DNA of 64,000 nt. Source: Pseudomonas jinjuensis (GTDB lineage: Bacteria > Pseudomonadota > Gammaproteobacteria > Pseudomonadales > Pseudomonadaceae). Both the position numbers and the translations under genes were made by a program. The stretch is from NCBI RefSeq assembly GCF_900103845.1, contig NZ_FNIJ01000003.1, forward strand, positions 1-64,000, written 5' to 3'. Under the pieces are notes generated by a model that was not told where the DNA came from, made no database searches, and worked only from the letters and a program-made list of their open reading frames with translations. Positions 26,838-35,264 of the stretch are shown here, piece after piece; the first letter of the stretch is position 1; every line of letters begins with the position of its first letter.

Positions 26838-28282
26838 AACTCTTCGATTCCGCCGCCCAGCCCGTGCCTTCCGACCTGACCATCGGCGAGGCCATGGCGG
26901 CCTTCCGCGACGGCGTGCTGACCAGCACCGAGCTGGTCTGCGCCTGCCTGGACCGCGCCGAGGAAGGCCGCGAGCTGAACGTCTACGTGACCCTGAACGG
27001 CGATGGCGCGCTGGCCGAAGCCAGGGCCGCCGACGCCGCGCGCCGCGCCGGCCGGCCGCTGAAGCCGCTTTCCGGCATCCCCATCGTGGTCAAGGACAAC
27101 ATCCACGCCGCCGGCCTGCCCTGCACCGCCGGCACCCCGGCGCTGGCCGGCTTCGTCCCGCGGCAGGATGCGCCGACGCTGCAGAAACTGCGCGATGCCG
27201 GCGCCATCCTGCTGGGCAAGACCAACATGCACGAGCTGGCCTTCGGCGCCACCGGCTACAATGGCGCCTTCAACACCGGCAGCCGCCCCGGCGTGCGCAA
27301 CGCCTACGACAGCGAGCGGATCGCCGGCGGTTCGTCTTCCGGCAGCGCCGCCGCCCTTGGCGCGCGCATGGCGCTGGCGGCGCTGGGCACCGATACCGGC
27401 GGCTCGATGCGCATTCCCTGCGCGCTGAACGGCTGTTCCTCGCTGCGCCCGAGCGCCGGCCGCTATTCCAGCAAAGGCGTGATCCCCATCGCCCGCAGCC
27501 GCGACACGGTCGGCCCGATGGCCCTGTGCATGGCCGACGTCGCCCTGCTCGACGCCGTGATCAGCGACGAGCACGGCCTGCCGCCGGTGACCCTGGACGG
27601 CCTGCGCCTGGGCATCGCCGAGGAATTCTGGCGCAACCTCGACGAGGACACCCGCGAGGTCGCCGAGGCCGCCCTGGCGAAGCTTTCCCGCGCCGGCGCG
27701 ACCCTGGTCGAACTGCCCGAGGCGCGCCTGCAGGAGCTGAACCAGCCGGTCGGCTTCCCGGTGGTGATCCACGAGGCCTACGACTCGATGGTCGCCTACC
27801 TGCGCGACGAGGGACCGGGCATCGCCATCGAGGAACTCGCCCGCGATATCCACAGCCCGGACGTGCGCGCCATCTACGAGCAGTGGGTGCTGCCACGGAA
27901 GATTCCCGGCGCCGACGGGCTGGTCGACGTCGCCCCGCTGTACCAGGCGGCGCAGGACGCCGGCCGTCCGGCCTTGAAGGAGCACTACCAGGACCTGTTC
28001 GAACGGCATCACCTGGACGCCCTGCTGTTCCCCACCACGCCGATCGTCGCGCCGCCGGCCAACGACGAGGTCAACCTGCCGGCCTGTTTCGAGCGCCTGA
28101 TCCAGAACACCGAGCCGGCCGCCAGCGCCGGGCTGCCGGGCATCCAGATGCCCATCGGCCTGGGCCGCCGCACGGGTCTGCCGGTGGGGCTGGAGCTGGA
28201 CGGCGCATTCGGCGCCGACCGCCGCCTGCTGGCCATCGGTATCGCCCTCGAAGCGGTGCTCGGCCGCATCCCGCCGGCCTGA
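26834..28282 (+). CDS. Amidase signature-family hydrolase 2 (mandelamide/indoleacetamide hydrolase-like)
   Basis: A 482-residue amidase signature enzyme with complete triad: Lys87 (IVVKDNI), cis-serine near 168 in GGSSSGSAAA and nucleophile Ser191 in TDTGGSMRIP. Overall it looks like the mandelamide/indoleacetamide hydrolase group, which act on aryl-acetamides. No iaaM-type monooxygenase is nearby, so auxin synthesis is unlikely. ATGA overlap with the racemase-like gene suggests coupled expression. It is clearly different from amidase 1, so the two probably act on different amides or at different steps. Confidence 0.88.
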   Translation: MKLFDSAAQPVPSDLTIGEAMAAFRDGVLTSTELVCACLDRAEEGRELNVYVTLNGDGALAEARAADAARRAGRPLKPLSGIPIVVKDNIHAAGLPCTAGTPALAGFVPRQDAPTLQKLRDAGAILLGKTNMHELAFGATGYNGAFNTGSRPGVRNAYDSERIAGGSSSGSAAALGARMALAALGTDTGGSMRIPCALNGCSSLRPSAGRYSSKGVIPIARSRDTVGPMALCMADVALLDAVISDEHGLPPVTLDGLRLGIAEEFWRNLDEDTREVAEAALAKLSRAGATLVELPEARLQELNQPVGFPVVIHEAYDSMVAYLRDEGPGIAIEELARDIHSPDVRAIYEQWVLPRKIPGADGLVDVAPLYQAAQDAGRPALKEHYQDLFERHHLDALLFPTTPIVAPPANDEVNLPACFERLIQNTEPAASAGLPGIQMPIGLGRRTGLPVGLELDGAFGADRRLLAIGIALEAVLGRIPPA

Positions 28283-28320
28283 TGCCCGGCGCCCGTTTCC
28301 CTGTCCCGGAGAAAAGAACG

Positions 28321-29067
28321 ATGAGTCTGGAAAACAAGGTAGTCCTCGTCACCGGAGGCGGCAGCGGCATGGGCCGCGACGCCTGCCTGGCCCTGGCAAG
28401 GGCCGGCGCCCGCGTGGTGCTGGGCAACCGCAACGCGCAGGCCGGCGCCGACGTGGTCGAGGAGATCGTCGCCCTCGGCGGCTCGGCCCAGTTCCGCGTG
28501 ACCGACGTTTCCCGCCCGGCCGACTGCGCGGCGCTGGTCGAACTGGCCATGCAGCGCTACGGGCGGCTCGACGGCGCCTTCAACAACGCCGGCCTGCAGC
28601 GCGAGTTCAACGATGTGCACGAAACGCCGGACGCGGACTTCTCCGACGTCATCGACATCAACCTCAAGGGCGTGCTGTACATGATGAAGTACGAGGCCGC
28701 CGCGATGCTGCAGAGCGGTGGCGGCTCGATCGTCAACAACGCCTCGATCTTCGGCCTCAAGGCCATGCCGAAGACCGCCTACTACGTCGCCGCCAAGCAC
28801 GGCATCGTCGGCGCCACCCGCGCCGCGGCGCTGGACTACGCGACGCGCAACATCCGCGTGAACGCCATCTGCCCCGGCCCGATCAAGACGCCGAGCTTCG
28901 ACCGCGTCACCGGCGGCGACGAGCACATGTACGACGACGGCGTGCCCATGCACCGCATCGGCCGCCCCCATGAAGTCAGCGCCGCGCTGCTGTGGCTGCT
29001 TTCCGGACACGCCTCCTACGTCACCGGCACCACCCTCTCGGTGGACGGCGGCATGTCGGCGGAATGA
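28321..29067 (+). CDS. Short-chain dehydrogenase/reductase (SDR)
   Basis: A 248-residue classical SDR. The cofactor loop is TGGGSGMGR (about residues 11-19), NNAG is present, the catalytic Ser is in the NNASIFG segment, and the Y-x-x-x-K pair is in YYVAAKHG. The C-terminal TLSVDGGMSAE is typical. Residues after the second beta strand (NRNAQ) suggest a possible NADP preference, but this is weak. In the pathway it could be the dihydrodiol dehydrogenase that re-aromatises a cis-diol, or oxidise a side-chain alcohol. Gene order before the extradiol dioxygenase fits the first option. Confidence 0.88.
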   Translation: MSLENKVVLVTGGGSGMGRDACLALARAGARVVLGNRNAQAGADVVEEIVALGGSAQFRVTDVSRPADCAALVELAMQRYGRLDGAFNNAGLQREFNDVHETPDADFSDVIDINLKGVLYMMKYEAAAMLQSGGGSIVNNASIFGLKAMPKTAYYVAAKHGIVGATRAAALDYATRNIRVNAICPGPIKTPSFDRVTGGDEHMYDDGVPMHRIGRPHEVSAALLWLLSGHASYVTGTTLSVDGGMSAE

Positions 29068-29078
29068 GGACGACGGCA

Positions 29079-30038
29079 ATGATCAATGCATTGAGCTACG
29101 TGGTGGCGCATACGCCGCACATGCAGCAGTGGCTGGAGATGGCCGGCAAGCATATCGGCCTGCAGGTGGAGGTGGTCGAGCCGGACGTCTGCGCGCGACT
29201 GCGCATGGACGGCAAGGTCCAGCGGCTGCTGGTGCAGGCCTGCGACGGCGAGGCGTCGATGGCCATGGGCTTCGAGGTGGGCTCTGCCGAGGAGTTGGAG
29301 GAAGTCCGGCGGGCGCTGCAGCAGGCCGGCTACCCGACCATCGGCGGCACGGCGAAGGAAATCGCCCTGCGCGGCGTCGCCGGCATGTGCCATTTCCGCG
29401 ATCCGGACGGCATGCGCATCGAGGTGGCCTGGGGCCTCGCCGACGCCGAGACGCCCTTCGTGCCCGGTCGTCCGCTCGGCGGCTTCCGCACCGGCGAGCT
29501 GGGCATCGGCCACGTCGCCCTGATCACCGCGCATTTCGACGAGCTGTGCCGGCTGTACAAGGAGGTGCTCGGCTTCCGCGTCAGCGACCGCGCCAGCGCG
29601 CCGTTCCGCGTCGAGTTCCTGCACGTCAACCCGCGCCACCACACCATCGGCATCGCCCACACCGGCGGGCCGGCCAAGGTCTATCACCTGATGCTCGAAT
29701 ACAACGACTTCGACGACCTCGGCCGCGCCTATGACATGGCGCTGGAGAACCCCGAGAGCATCGGCGTCACCCTCGGCCGGCACATCAACGACCACGTCAC
29801 TTCCTTCTACCTGAAGAACCCGGACGGCTGGATGTTCGAGCTGGGCTGGGCCGGGCGCACCATCGGCCCCGACTGGCAGGTCGAGGAACTGCAGGGCATG
29901 AGCCTGTGGGGCCACGACCGCACCTGGCTGCCGGACGCCAAGCGCGAGGAAGCCCGGCAGATTCTCAAGCGACTCGCCGACCAGGGCATGCGCGCCCCCG
30001 TCGTGACCACCACCCAGACCGCGAAGGCCAATCAATGA
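29079..30038 (+). CDS. Type I extradiol ring-cleavage dioxygenase (BphC-like)
   Basis: A 319-residue two-domain vicinal-oxygen-chelate protein. The C-terminal domain holds the Fe(II) ligands His145 (GHVALIT), His203 (VYHLML) and Glu254 (MFELGW), together with His188, His235 or His239, and Tyr244, paralleling BphC. The run from Gly233 to Glu254 satisfies the PROSITE extradiol signature. It probably cleaves a bicyclic or substituted catechol made by the oxygenase. As MhpB belongs to an unrelated dioxygenase class, the regulon has two ring-opening enzymes, which suits a compound with two aromatic rings. The stop overlaps the next start (ATGA). Confidence 0.9.
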   Translation: MINALSYVVAHTPHMQQWLEMAGKHIGLQVEVVEPDVCARLRMDGKVQRLLVQACDGEASMAMGFEVGSAEELEEVRRALQQAGYPTIGGTAKEIALRGVAGMCHFRDPDGMRIEVAWGLADAETPFVPGRPLGGFRTGELGIGHVALITAHFDELCRLYKEVLGFRVSDRASAPFRVEFLHVNPRHHTIGIAHTGGPAKVYHLMLEYNDFDDLGRAYDMALENPESIGVTLGRHINDHVTSFYLKNPDGWMFELGWAGRTIGPDWQVEELQGMSLWGHDRTWLPDAKREEARQILKRLADQGMRAPVVTTTQTAKANQ

Positions 30039-30883
30039 ATGCGACCACGACTCCGGCCCTGCCGGAAATCGCCAACCGCCTGCAGATCGGCGACTGCAGC
30101 ATCAACTACCACGACCAGGGCAGCGGCGAGCCGATCCTGCTGATCCACGGCTCCGGCCCCGGCGTCACCGCCTGGGCCAACTGGCGCGGGGTGATCCCGC
30201 AGCTTTCGCAGAAGGCGCGGGTCATCGCGCCGGACATGCTCGGCTTCGGCTACACCCAGTGCCCTTCCGAACGGAAACTCGATCCCGATGCCTGGGTCGG
30301 ACAACTGATCGGCCTGCTCGACGCCCTCGACATTCCCTCGGTGTCGGTGGTCGGCAACTCCTTCGGCGGCGCCATCGCCCTGGCGCTCGCTCACCGTCAT
30401 CCGCAGCGCGTGCGCCGGCTGGTGCTGATGGGCGCGGTTGGGGTGTCCTTCCCGATCTCCGCCGGACTGGAGAAGGTCTGGGGCTACCAGCCGTCGCTGG
30501 AGGCGATGCGCGAGCTGATGGGCGTGTTCGCCTACGACCAGTCGCTGATCAACGACGACCTGGTGCGCATGCGCTACGAGGCGAGCATCCGCGACGACGT
30601 GCAGACGCGCTTCGCCCGGCTGTTCCCCGAACCGCGCCAGCAGGGCGTGGAAATGCTCGCGCTGCCGGAGGACGCGCTGCGCGCCCTGCCGCACGAGACG
30701 CTGATCGTCCACGGCCGCGACGACCAGGTCATCCCGCTGGAGGTGTCCGAACGCCTGCTGCGACTGATTCCCCATGCCCAGCTGCACGCATTCGGCGAAT
30801 GCGGCCACTGGGTACAGATCGAGAAGGCCGCCGCCTTCACCCGTCTTCTGCTCGATTTTCTCTGCCCGGAGGTAACGCAATGA
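30035..30883 (+). CDS. Meta-cleavage product hydrolase 2 (XylF/DmpD/CmtE-like)
   Basis: A 282-residue alpha/beta hydrolase of the C-C bond hydrolase group. It has IHGSGPGVTAWANW, the elbow GNSFGG (Ser109), an acid in GRDDQVIP, and His in CGHWVQIE, all in the expected order. It directly follows the BphC-like gene with a 4-nt overlap, the usual arrangement for the hydrolase acting on that dioxygenase's product. It would release 2-hydroxypenta-2,4-dienoate or a relative for MhpD plus an aromatic or aliphatic acid. A second round by MhpB and MhpC could then degrade the released aromatic acid; this is inference. Confidence 0.88.
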   Translation: MNATTTPALPEIANRLQIGDCSINYHDQGSGEPILLIHGSGPGVTAWANWRGVIPQLSQKARVIAPDMLGFGYTQCPSERKLDPDAWVGQLIGLLDALDIPSVSVVGNSFGGAIALALAHRHPQRVRRLVLMGAVGVSFPISAGLEKVWGYQPSLEAMRELMGVFAYDQSLINDDLVRMRYEASIRDDVQTRFARLFPEPRQQGVEMLALPEDALRALPHETLIVHGRDDQVIPLEVSERLLRLIPHAQLHAFGECGHWVQIEKAAAFTRLLLDFLCPEVTQ

Positions 30884-31308
30884 ACAAGGACAGCATCCAG
30901 GGTCGCTGGAACATTCTTTCCTGGGAACAGCTCTACGACGACGGCCGCGTCGTCCACCCCATGGGCACCGAGCTGGAAGGCTTCATCGAGTACGGGCCGC
31001 ACGGCATGTTCTGCGTGATGGCGCGCAAGGACCGCGAGCAGTTCAGCAGCGGCGGCCAGTGGTCGGCGAACGCCGCGGAAAAGGCCGCCGCCTACGATGG
31101 CTACCTGACCTACGCGGGCGGCTACGAAGTGGACGGCGACAACATCCTGCACCACGTCCGGCACAGCCTGTTCCCCAACTGGGTGGGCGGCACCCAGCAC
31201 CGCGTCGCGCAGCTGGACGGCGACGTGCTGGCGCTCACCGCGCGCCTGGAGGAAGGCACCCCCGAGGCGCGCACCGCCCGATTGCTCTGGCGCCGCAGCG
31301 TTGGGTAA
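30880..31308 (+). CDS. Lipocalin-like domain protein
   Basis: A 142-residue protein beginning with the QGRWNILSWEQLYDDG pattern of the small lipocalin-like family (Lipocalin_5 type). It shows a Tyr/Gly-rich barrel (FIEYGPHGMFCVMARKDR, YLTYAGGYEVDGD, HRVAQLDGDVLALTA). No signal peptide is seen, so it should be cytoplasmic. Such proteins occur at the ends of aromatic catabolic operons, but their role is not established to my knowledge. It could bind hydrophobic intermediates. ATGA overlap with the hydrolase gene places it in operon 4 as its last gene. Confidence 0.8.
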   Translation: MNKDSIQGRWNILSWEQLYDDGRVVHPMGTELEGFIEYGPHGMFCVMARKDREQFSSGGQWSANAAEKAAAYDGYLTYAGGYEVDGDNILHHVRHSLFPNWVGGTQHRVAQLDGDVLALTARLEEGTPEARTARLLWRRSVG

Positions 31309-31311
31309 ATG

Positions 31312-31548
31312 CTCGCGGGCATGGCCCGCTCCTACAGGGTCCGGTTCTGCGGAGGGCTGTAGGCGCACGCCCGGAATACAACGTCGCCGATTTATTGGAT
31401 CCCCGCGTTCGCGGGGAAGACGGAGTTGAGAACCGCACGGAGTTATCCGAAAACCCCGTCATTCCCGCGAACGCGGGAAACCAGAAGACAGTTGCTCCTA
31501 CGGTTTAGCCCTGACGCGACTTCTGTAGAAGCGGGCCATGCCCTCGAA
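31312..31548. repeat. REP copies and family B repeat copy 2 (no insert)
   Basis: A REP is at 31312-31336. A complete family B unit is at 31393-31500, from ATTGGATCCCCGCG to CAGTTGCTCCTA, with CCCGCGTTCGCGGGG near one end and CCCGCGAACGCGGG near the other. A degenerate REP is at 31523-31548. This family B copy is in the same orientation as the copy at 183-337 and lacks the 55-bp insert, so it serves as the empty reference. Confidence 0.8.
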
Positions 31549-31556
31549 ACAAAACC

Positions 31557-32165
31557 CTACCCTTCGCGCTGCCACAGTGCGTAGTGCACCGAACCGGCCT
31601 TCTTCTCGCGGTGCAGGCGCCAGTTGGCGGGCAGGCCGAGGCTGGAGGGGGCGGCCTCGCTCTCGGTGTAGATCCAGGCGTCCGGCGCCAGCCAGCCGCG
31701 TTCTTCCAGCAGGCGGCAGGTGTTCTGCAGCAGGTCCTGGTGGAACGGCGGGTCGAGGAAGACCAGGTCGAACGGCCGGACGCTCTGAGTTTCCAGGTAG
31801 CGCAGGGCGTCGCCCGACTGGATCTGCCCGTTGCTGCACTGGAGCGTCTGCAGATGGCCGCGCAGGGCGGCCACCGCTTCGCTGTTCATGTCCAGCGCCA
31901 GGGCTTCGCCGGCGCCGCGGGACAGCGCTTCGAGGAACAGCGCGCCGCTGCCGGCGAAGGGATCGAGCACCCGCGCGCCGGGCACGTAGGCGGCCAGCCA
32001 GTTGAACAGGGTTTCGCGCACGCGGTCCGGGGTCGGGCGCAGGCCCGGGCCCTCGGGGAAGGCGAAGCGCCGGCTGCGCCATTCGCCGCCGATGATGCGC
32101 AGCTGGCCCTGTCCGCCGTGCGCGCGCTGCGGGGCGCGGGGTGCGCCGTTGGCTCGTCTGTTCAT
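31557..32165 (-). CDS. rsmD: 16S rRNA (guanine(966)-N(2))-methyltransferase
   Basis: A 202-residue SAM-dependent methyltransferase that modifies G966 of 16S rRNA during small-subunit assembly. The SAM-binding segment is DPFAGSGALFLEALSRGA and the catalytic N-methyltransferase motif is DPPF in LVFLDPPFHQD. The N-terminal part has the GQLRIIGGEWRSRRF and TPDRVRETLFNWL features of RsmD. The start overlaps by one base the stop of the upstream peptidase gene, so it is the last gene of a three-gene minus-strand operon with the two M16 proteins. Confidence 0.94.
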   Translation of the reverse strand: MNRRANGAPRAPQRAHGGQGQLRIIGGEWRSRRFAFPEGPGLRPTPDRVRETLFNWLAAYVPGARVLDPFAGSGALFLEALSRGAGEALALDMNSEAVAALRGHLQTLQCSNGQIQSGDALRYLETQSVRPFDLVFLDPPFHQDLLQNTCRLLEERGWLAPDAWIYTESEAAPSSLGLPANWRLHREKKAGSVHYALWQREG

Positions 32166-33667
32166 CAGTGCTCCGGTACGCCGCTGGGTTGTTCGACAGG
32201 CTTGTCGCTGGGCGCCGGCAGGGGTTCCTGCCTGACCGTCGGGCCGGCGGTGACGATGACGAAGGCGTCGGGATCAAGGTGCCGGTTCATCGCCGCGCGC
32301 ACGTCTTCCACGCTGAGGTTCTGCACCTTGCCGAGGAAGCTTTCCAGATAGTCCAGCGGCAGGTTGTAGAAGCCGATGGCGCCGAGCTGGCCGACGATGT
32401 CGGCGTTGCTCGCGGTGCTCAGCGGGAAGCTGCCGGCCAGTTCGCGCTTGGCGTCGTCCAGTTCCTTCCGGGTCGGGCCGGTCTTCAGGTAGTCGCGGAC
32501 GATGTCCTGCACCAGCTTCAGCGTGCCCTCGCTGACTTCGGCGCGGGTCTGCAGGCCGATGGTGAACGGGCCGCGCGCCTGCATGCCGGTGAAGCCGGAG
32601 CCGACGCCGTAGGTCAGCCCGCGCTTCTCGCGTACCTGATCCATCAGCCGGGTGCCGAAGCCGCCACCGCCGAGGATCTGGTTGCCGAGGTAGAGCGCCG
32701 GCCAGTCCGGGTCGTTACGCACGATGCCGAGCTGCGCCAGCATCAGGTGGGTCTGCTTGGACGGGAACTCGATATGGGTGACGCCGGCCTTCGGCTGCTC
32801 GGGCGCAGCGGGCGCCGGCAGCGCCGGGCCCTTCGGCAGGGACGCGGAAACCTGCGCGGCGATGGCTTCGGCCTCGGCGCGGTCGAGGTCGCCGACCAGG
32901 GCGATGACCGTGTTGCCGGCGGCGTAGGCCTTCTGGTGGAAGGCGCGCAGCTGCTCCACGCCGATCTTCGCCACCGACTTCTCGTCGCCGTCGCTGGAAT
33001 GGGCGTAGGGATGCTCGCCATAGAGGCGCTTGAACAGCTCGATGCCGGCCAGCTTGCCGGGGTTCTGCTTCTGGTACTCGAAGGCGGCCAGCACCTGGTT
33101 GCGGATGCGGGTCAGGGCTTCCTCGGGGAAGGTCGGCTGGCCGATCACCTGGTCGAACAGCGCGAGCGCCGCCGTGCGCTTGTCCTCGTCGCTCAGGCTG
33201 CGCAGGCTGGCGATGGCCATGTCGCGGTAGGAGCCGTTGCCGAAGTCGGCACCGAGTCCCTCGAAGCCGCTGGCGATGGCGACGGAGTCCTTGCCGGGCA
33301 CGCCCTCGTTGAGCATGGCGTTGGTCAGCATGGCCAGGCCGGGGGCGTCGCCGTCCTGGCTGCTGCCGGCGGCGAAGGTCAGGCGCAGGTCGAACATCGG
33401 CAGCTCATGGGTCTCGACGAACAGCACGCGGGCGCCTTCGGCTGTGCGCCATTGCTGGATGTCCAGCTTGCGGTGGCCGATCGCCTTGTCGGCGACTTCC
33501 GCCAGCGATTGCAGGCCGGGACGGGCCGCTTCGCCGGCGGGCTGCGCGGCTGCCGGCGCGGCGGAGGTTTCGGCGGCAGGCCGGCCGACGAACGCCAGCA
33601 GGCCGCCCACCAGCAGGACGACGGCCAGGCCGATCAGGCCGTAACGCAGGCCGTTGCGCTCACTCAT
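32165..33667 (-). CDS. M16-family peptidase-like protein without zinc motif
   Basis: A 500-residue M16 (pitrilysin/MPP-like) homologue anchored by an N-terminal transmembrane helix at about residues 9-27, so the bulk is periplasmic. The region that should hold H-x-x-E-H reads LTNAMLNEG, so it is not a zinc protease by itself. It follows the active M16 gene with an 8-nt overlap. The pair most likely forms a heterodimer with one catalytic and one structural subunit, the arrangement known for mitochondrial processing peptidase and some bacterial M16B pairs. The substrate is unknown. Confidence 0.88.
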   Translation of the reverse strand: MSERNGLRYGLIGLAVVLLVGGLLAFVGRPAAETSAAPAAAQPAGEAARPGLQSLAEVADKAIGHRKLDIQQWRTAEGARVLFVETHELPMFDLRLTFAAGSSQDGDAPGLAMLTNAMLNEGVPGKDSVAIASGFEGLGADFGNGSYRDMAIASLRSLSDEDKRTAALALFDQVIGQPTFPEEALTRIRNQVLAAFEYQKQNPGKLAGIELFKRLYGEHPYAHSSDGDEKSVAKIGVEQLRAFHQKAYAAGNTVIALVGDLDRAEAEAIAAQVSASLPKGPALPAPAAPEQPKAGVTHIEFPSKQTHLMLAQLGIVRNDPDWPALYLGNQILGGGGFGTRLMDQVREKRGLTYGVGSGFTGMQARGPFTIGLQTRAEVSEGTLKLVQDIVRDYLKTGPTRKELDDAKRELAGSFPLSTASNADIVGQLGAIGFYNLPLDYLESFLGKVQNLSVEDVRAAMNRHLDPDAFVIVTAGPTVRQEPLPAPSDKPVEQPSGVPEH

Positions 33668-35030
33668 GATTGGGCTCCTTGTCGGCGGTGGCTTGCGGCA
33701 GGACGTGGGCGACCGTCAGGCGCGAGCGGGTGAAGTAGGTGCGCGCGGCCTTCTGGATGTCCTCGGCGGTGACCGCCTGCAGGGCGTCGAGATCCTCGTC
33801 GGCGAGTTTCCAGGACAGGCCGACGCTTTCCAGCTGGCCGATGTTGCTGGCCTGGGCGGCGATGGAGTCGCGCTCGTAGACCAGTCCGGCGATCACCTGG
33901 GCGCGCACGCGCTCCAGTTCCTCGGCGCTGGGCGGGTTGGTCTTCAGTTCGTTGAGCTGCGCCCACAGCGCCTTTTCCACTTCCGCCAGGGTCTTGCCCT
34001 TCTGCACGTTCGGCGTGGCGCTGAGGATGAACAGGCTGTCGCCGCGGTTGAAGGCGTCGTAGGAGGCGGACGCGCCGCTCACCAGCTCCTCGCCGCGCTC
34101 CAGACGCACCGCCAGGCGCGCGCTGTAGCCGCCGTCGAGCAGCGCGGAGATCAGCCGCAGGGCGTGGATTTCGCGTGGGTTCTTCGTACTGCCGAGGCTC
34201 GGCACGTTGAAGCCCATGATCAGGCTCGGCAGCTGGGTGCGCACGTGCAGGGTGAGGCGGCGTTCGCCGGGCTCGGCCAGTTCCAGCGGCTTGCGCGCCG
34301 AGGGCAGGTCGCGCCGGGGAATCTCGCCGAACCAGCGCTGGGCGAGGGCCTTCACCTCCTCCGGCTGGACGTCGCCGACCACCACCAGGGTAGCGTTGTT
34401 CGGCGCGTACCAGGCCTGGTACCAGCGGCGCAGGTCGTCGATGCTCATGCGCTGCAGGTCGGCCATCCAGCCGATGGTCGGCGTGTGGTAGCCGCTGGCG
34501 GGGAAGGCGGCGGCGCGGAAGCGCTCGAAGGCCAGGGCGCTGGGCTTGTCGTCGGTGCGCAGGCGGCGCTCCTCCTTGATCACCTCGATCTCGCTGGCGA
34601 ACTCGTTGGCCGGCAGGGTCAGGTGCGCCATGCGGTCGGCCTCCAGCTCGAAGGCCACGGGCAGGCGGTCGCGGGCCAGCACCTGGTAATAGGCGGTGTA
34701 GTCGTCGGTGGTGAAGGCGTTCTCCTCGGCGCCGAGATCGCGCAGCACGCGGGAGGCTTCCCCCGGGCCGAGCTTGCGGCTGCCCTTGAACATCATGTGT
34801 TCGAGGGCGTGGGACAGGCCGGTGAGCCCGGGCGTCTCGTAGCTGGAGCCGACCCGGTACCAGAGCTGGGAGACTACCACCGGCGCGCGATGGTCTTCGC
34901 GGACCACCACCTTGAGGCCGTTGTCGAGGGTGAATTCGTGGGTCGGCTGGGGTTCTGCCGCCAGCGCGATGAGCGGCAGGCAGAGGCTGCCGAGCAGCAG
35001 GCCGGCGCGGCGGCGTGCGGAAATCTTCAT
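33660..35030 (-). CDS. M16-family zinc metallopeptidase, catalytic member
   Basis: A 456-residue periplasmic M16 peptidase. A signal peptide covers about residues 1-25 (ending ALAAEP). The inverted zinc motif is His74-A-L-Glu77-His78 (SHALEHMMFKGS), and the distal glutamate lies in the ENAFTTDDYTAYY region. Its partner encoded downstream lacks the motif. Divergent transcription from ftsY, with 234 nt between, is the order I know from P. aeruginosa. Confidence 0.92.
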   Translation of the reverse strand: MKISARRRAGLLLGSLCLPLIALAAEPQPTHEFTLDNGLKVVVREDHRAPVVVSQLWYRVGSSYETPGLTGLSHALEHMMFKGSRKLGPGEASRVLRDLGAEENAFTTDDYTAYYQVLARDRLPVAFELEADRMAHLTLPANEFASEIEVIKEERRLRTDDKPSALAFERFRAAAFPASGYHTPTIGWMADLQRMSIDDLRRWYQAWYAPNNATLVVVGDVQPEEVKALAQRWFGEIPRRDLPSARKPLELAEPGERRLTLHVRTQLPSLIMGFNVPSLGSTKNPREIHALRLISALLDGGYSARLAVRLERGEELVSGASASYDAFNRGDSLFILSATPNVQKGKTLAEVEKALWAQLNELKTNPPSAEELERVRAQVIAGLVYERDSIAAQASNIGQLESVGLSWKLADEDLDALQAVTAEDIQKAARTYFTRSRLTVAHVLPQATADKEPNHE

Positions 35031-35264
35031 GGTCGTCTGAACCTAAAGGAATGTCCGAATGGTCTCAGGAGGCGGCGGGCAGCCTCTTAACCCCGGTGGG
35101 CGAGGAGATGCTAGGATACCCATCCGTTTTCCGGGCGACCACGCTCCGAAGCCGCGAAAGCTTCCGCACTGGTTACATCATGTTGGAAACCGGCCCCTCC
35201 GCCGCCTTCCAGCTGAGCTTCCGGTTGCCCGGTCCGTGGCGTCCTCCAGAGATACGATCCATTC

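Noticed and set aside
26834-28282. Indoleacetamide hydrolase for auxin synthesis
   Set aside because: The sequence type fits, but no tryptophan monooxygenase (iaaM) gene is nearby and the gene is embedded in a degradative operon.
19160-31308. Operons 3 and 4 as a classical carbazole (car) cluster
   Set aside because: Only the oxygenase and reductase resemble CarA. The CarBa/CarBb pair, the ferredoxin CarAc and anthranilate genes are absent, while amidases and altered M20/racemase proteins have no place in carbazole degradation.
1-31556. Classical genomic island with integrase
   Set aside because: No integrase, tRNA end or attachment-site duplication is visible. Only dispersed repeats flank the region, and GC content looks similar to the core genes.
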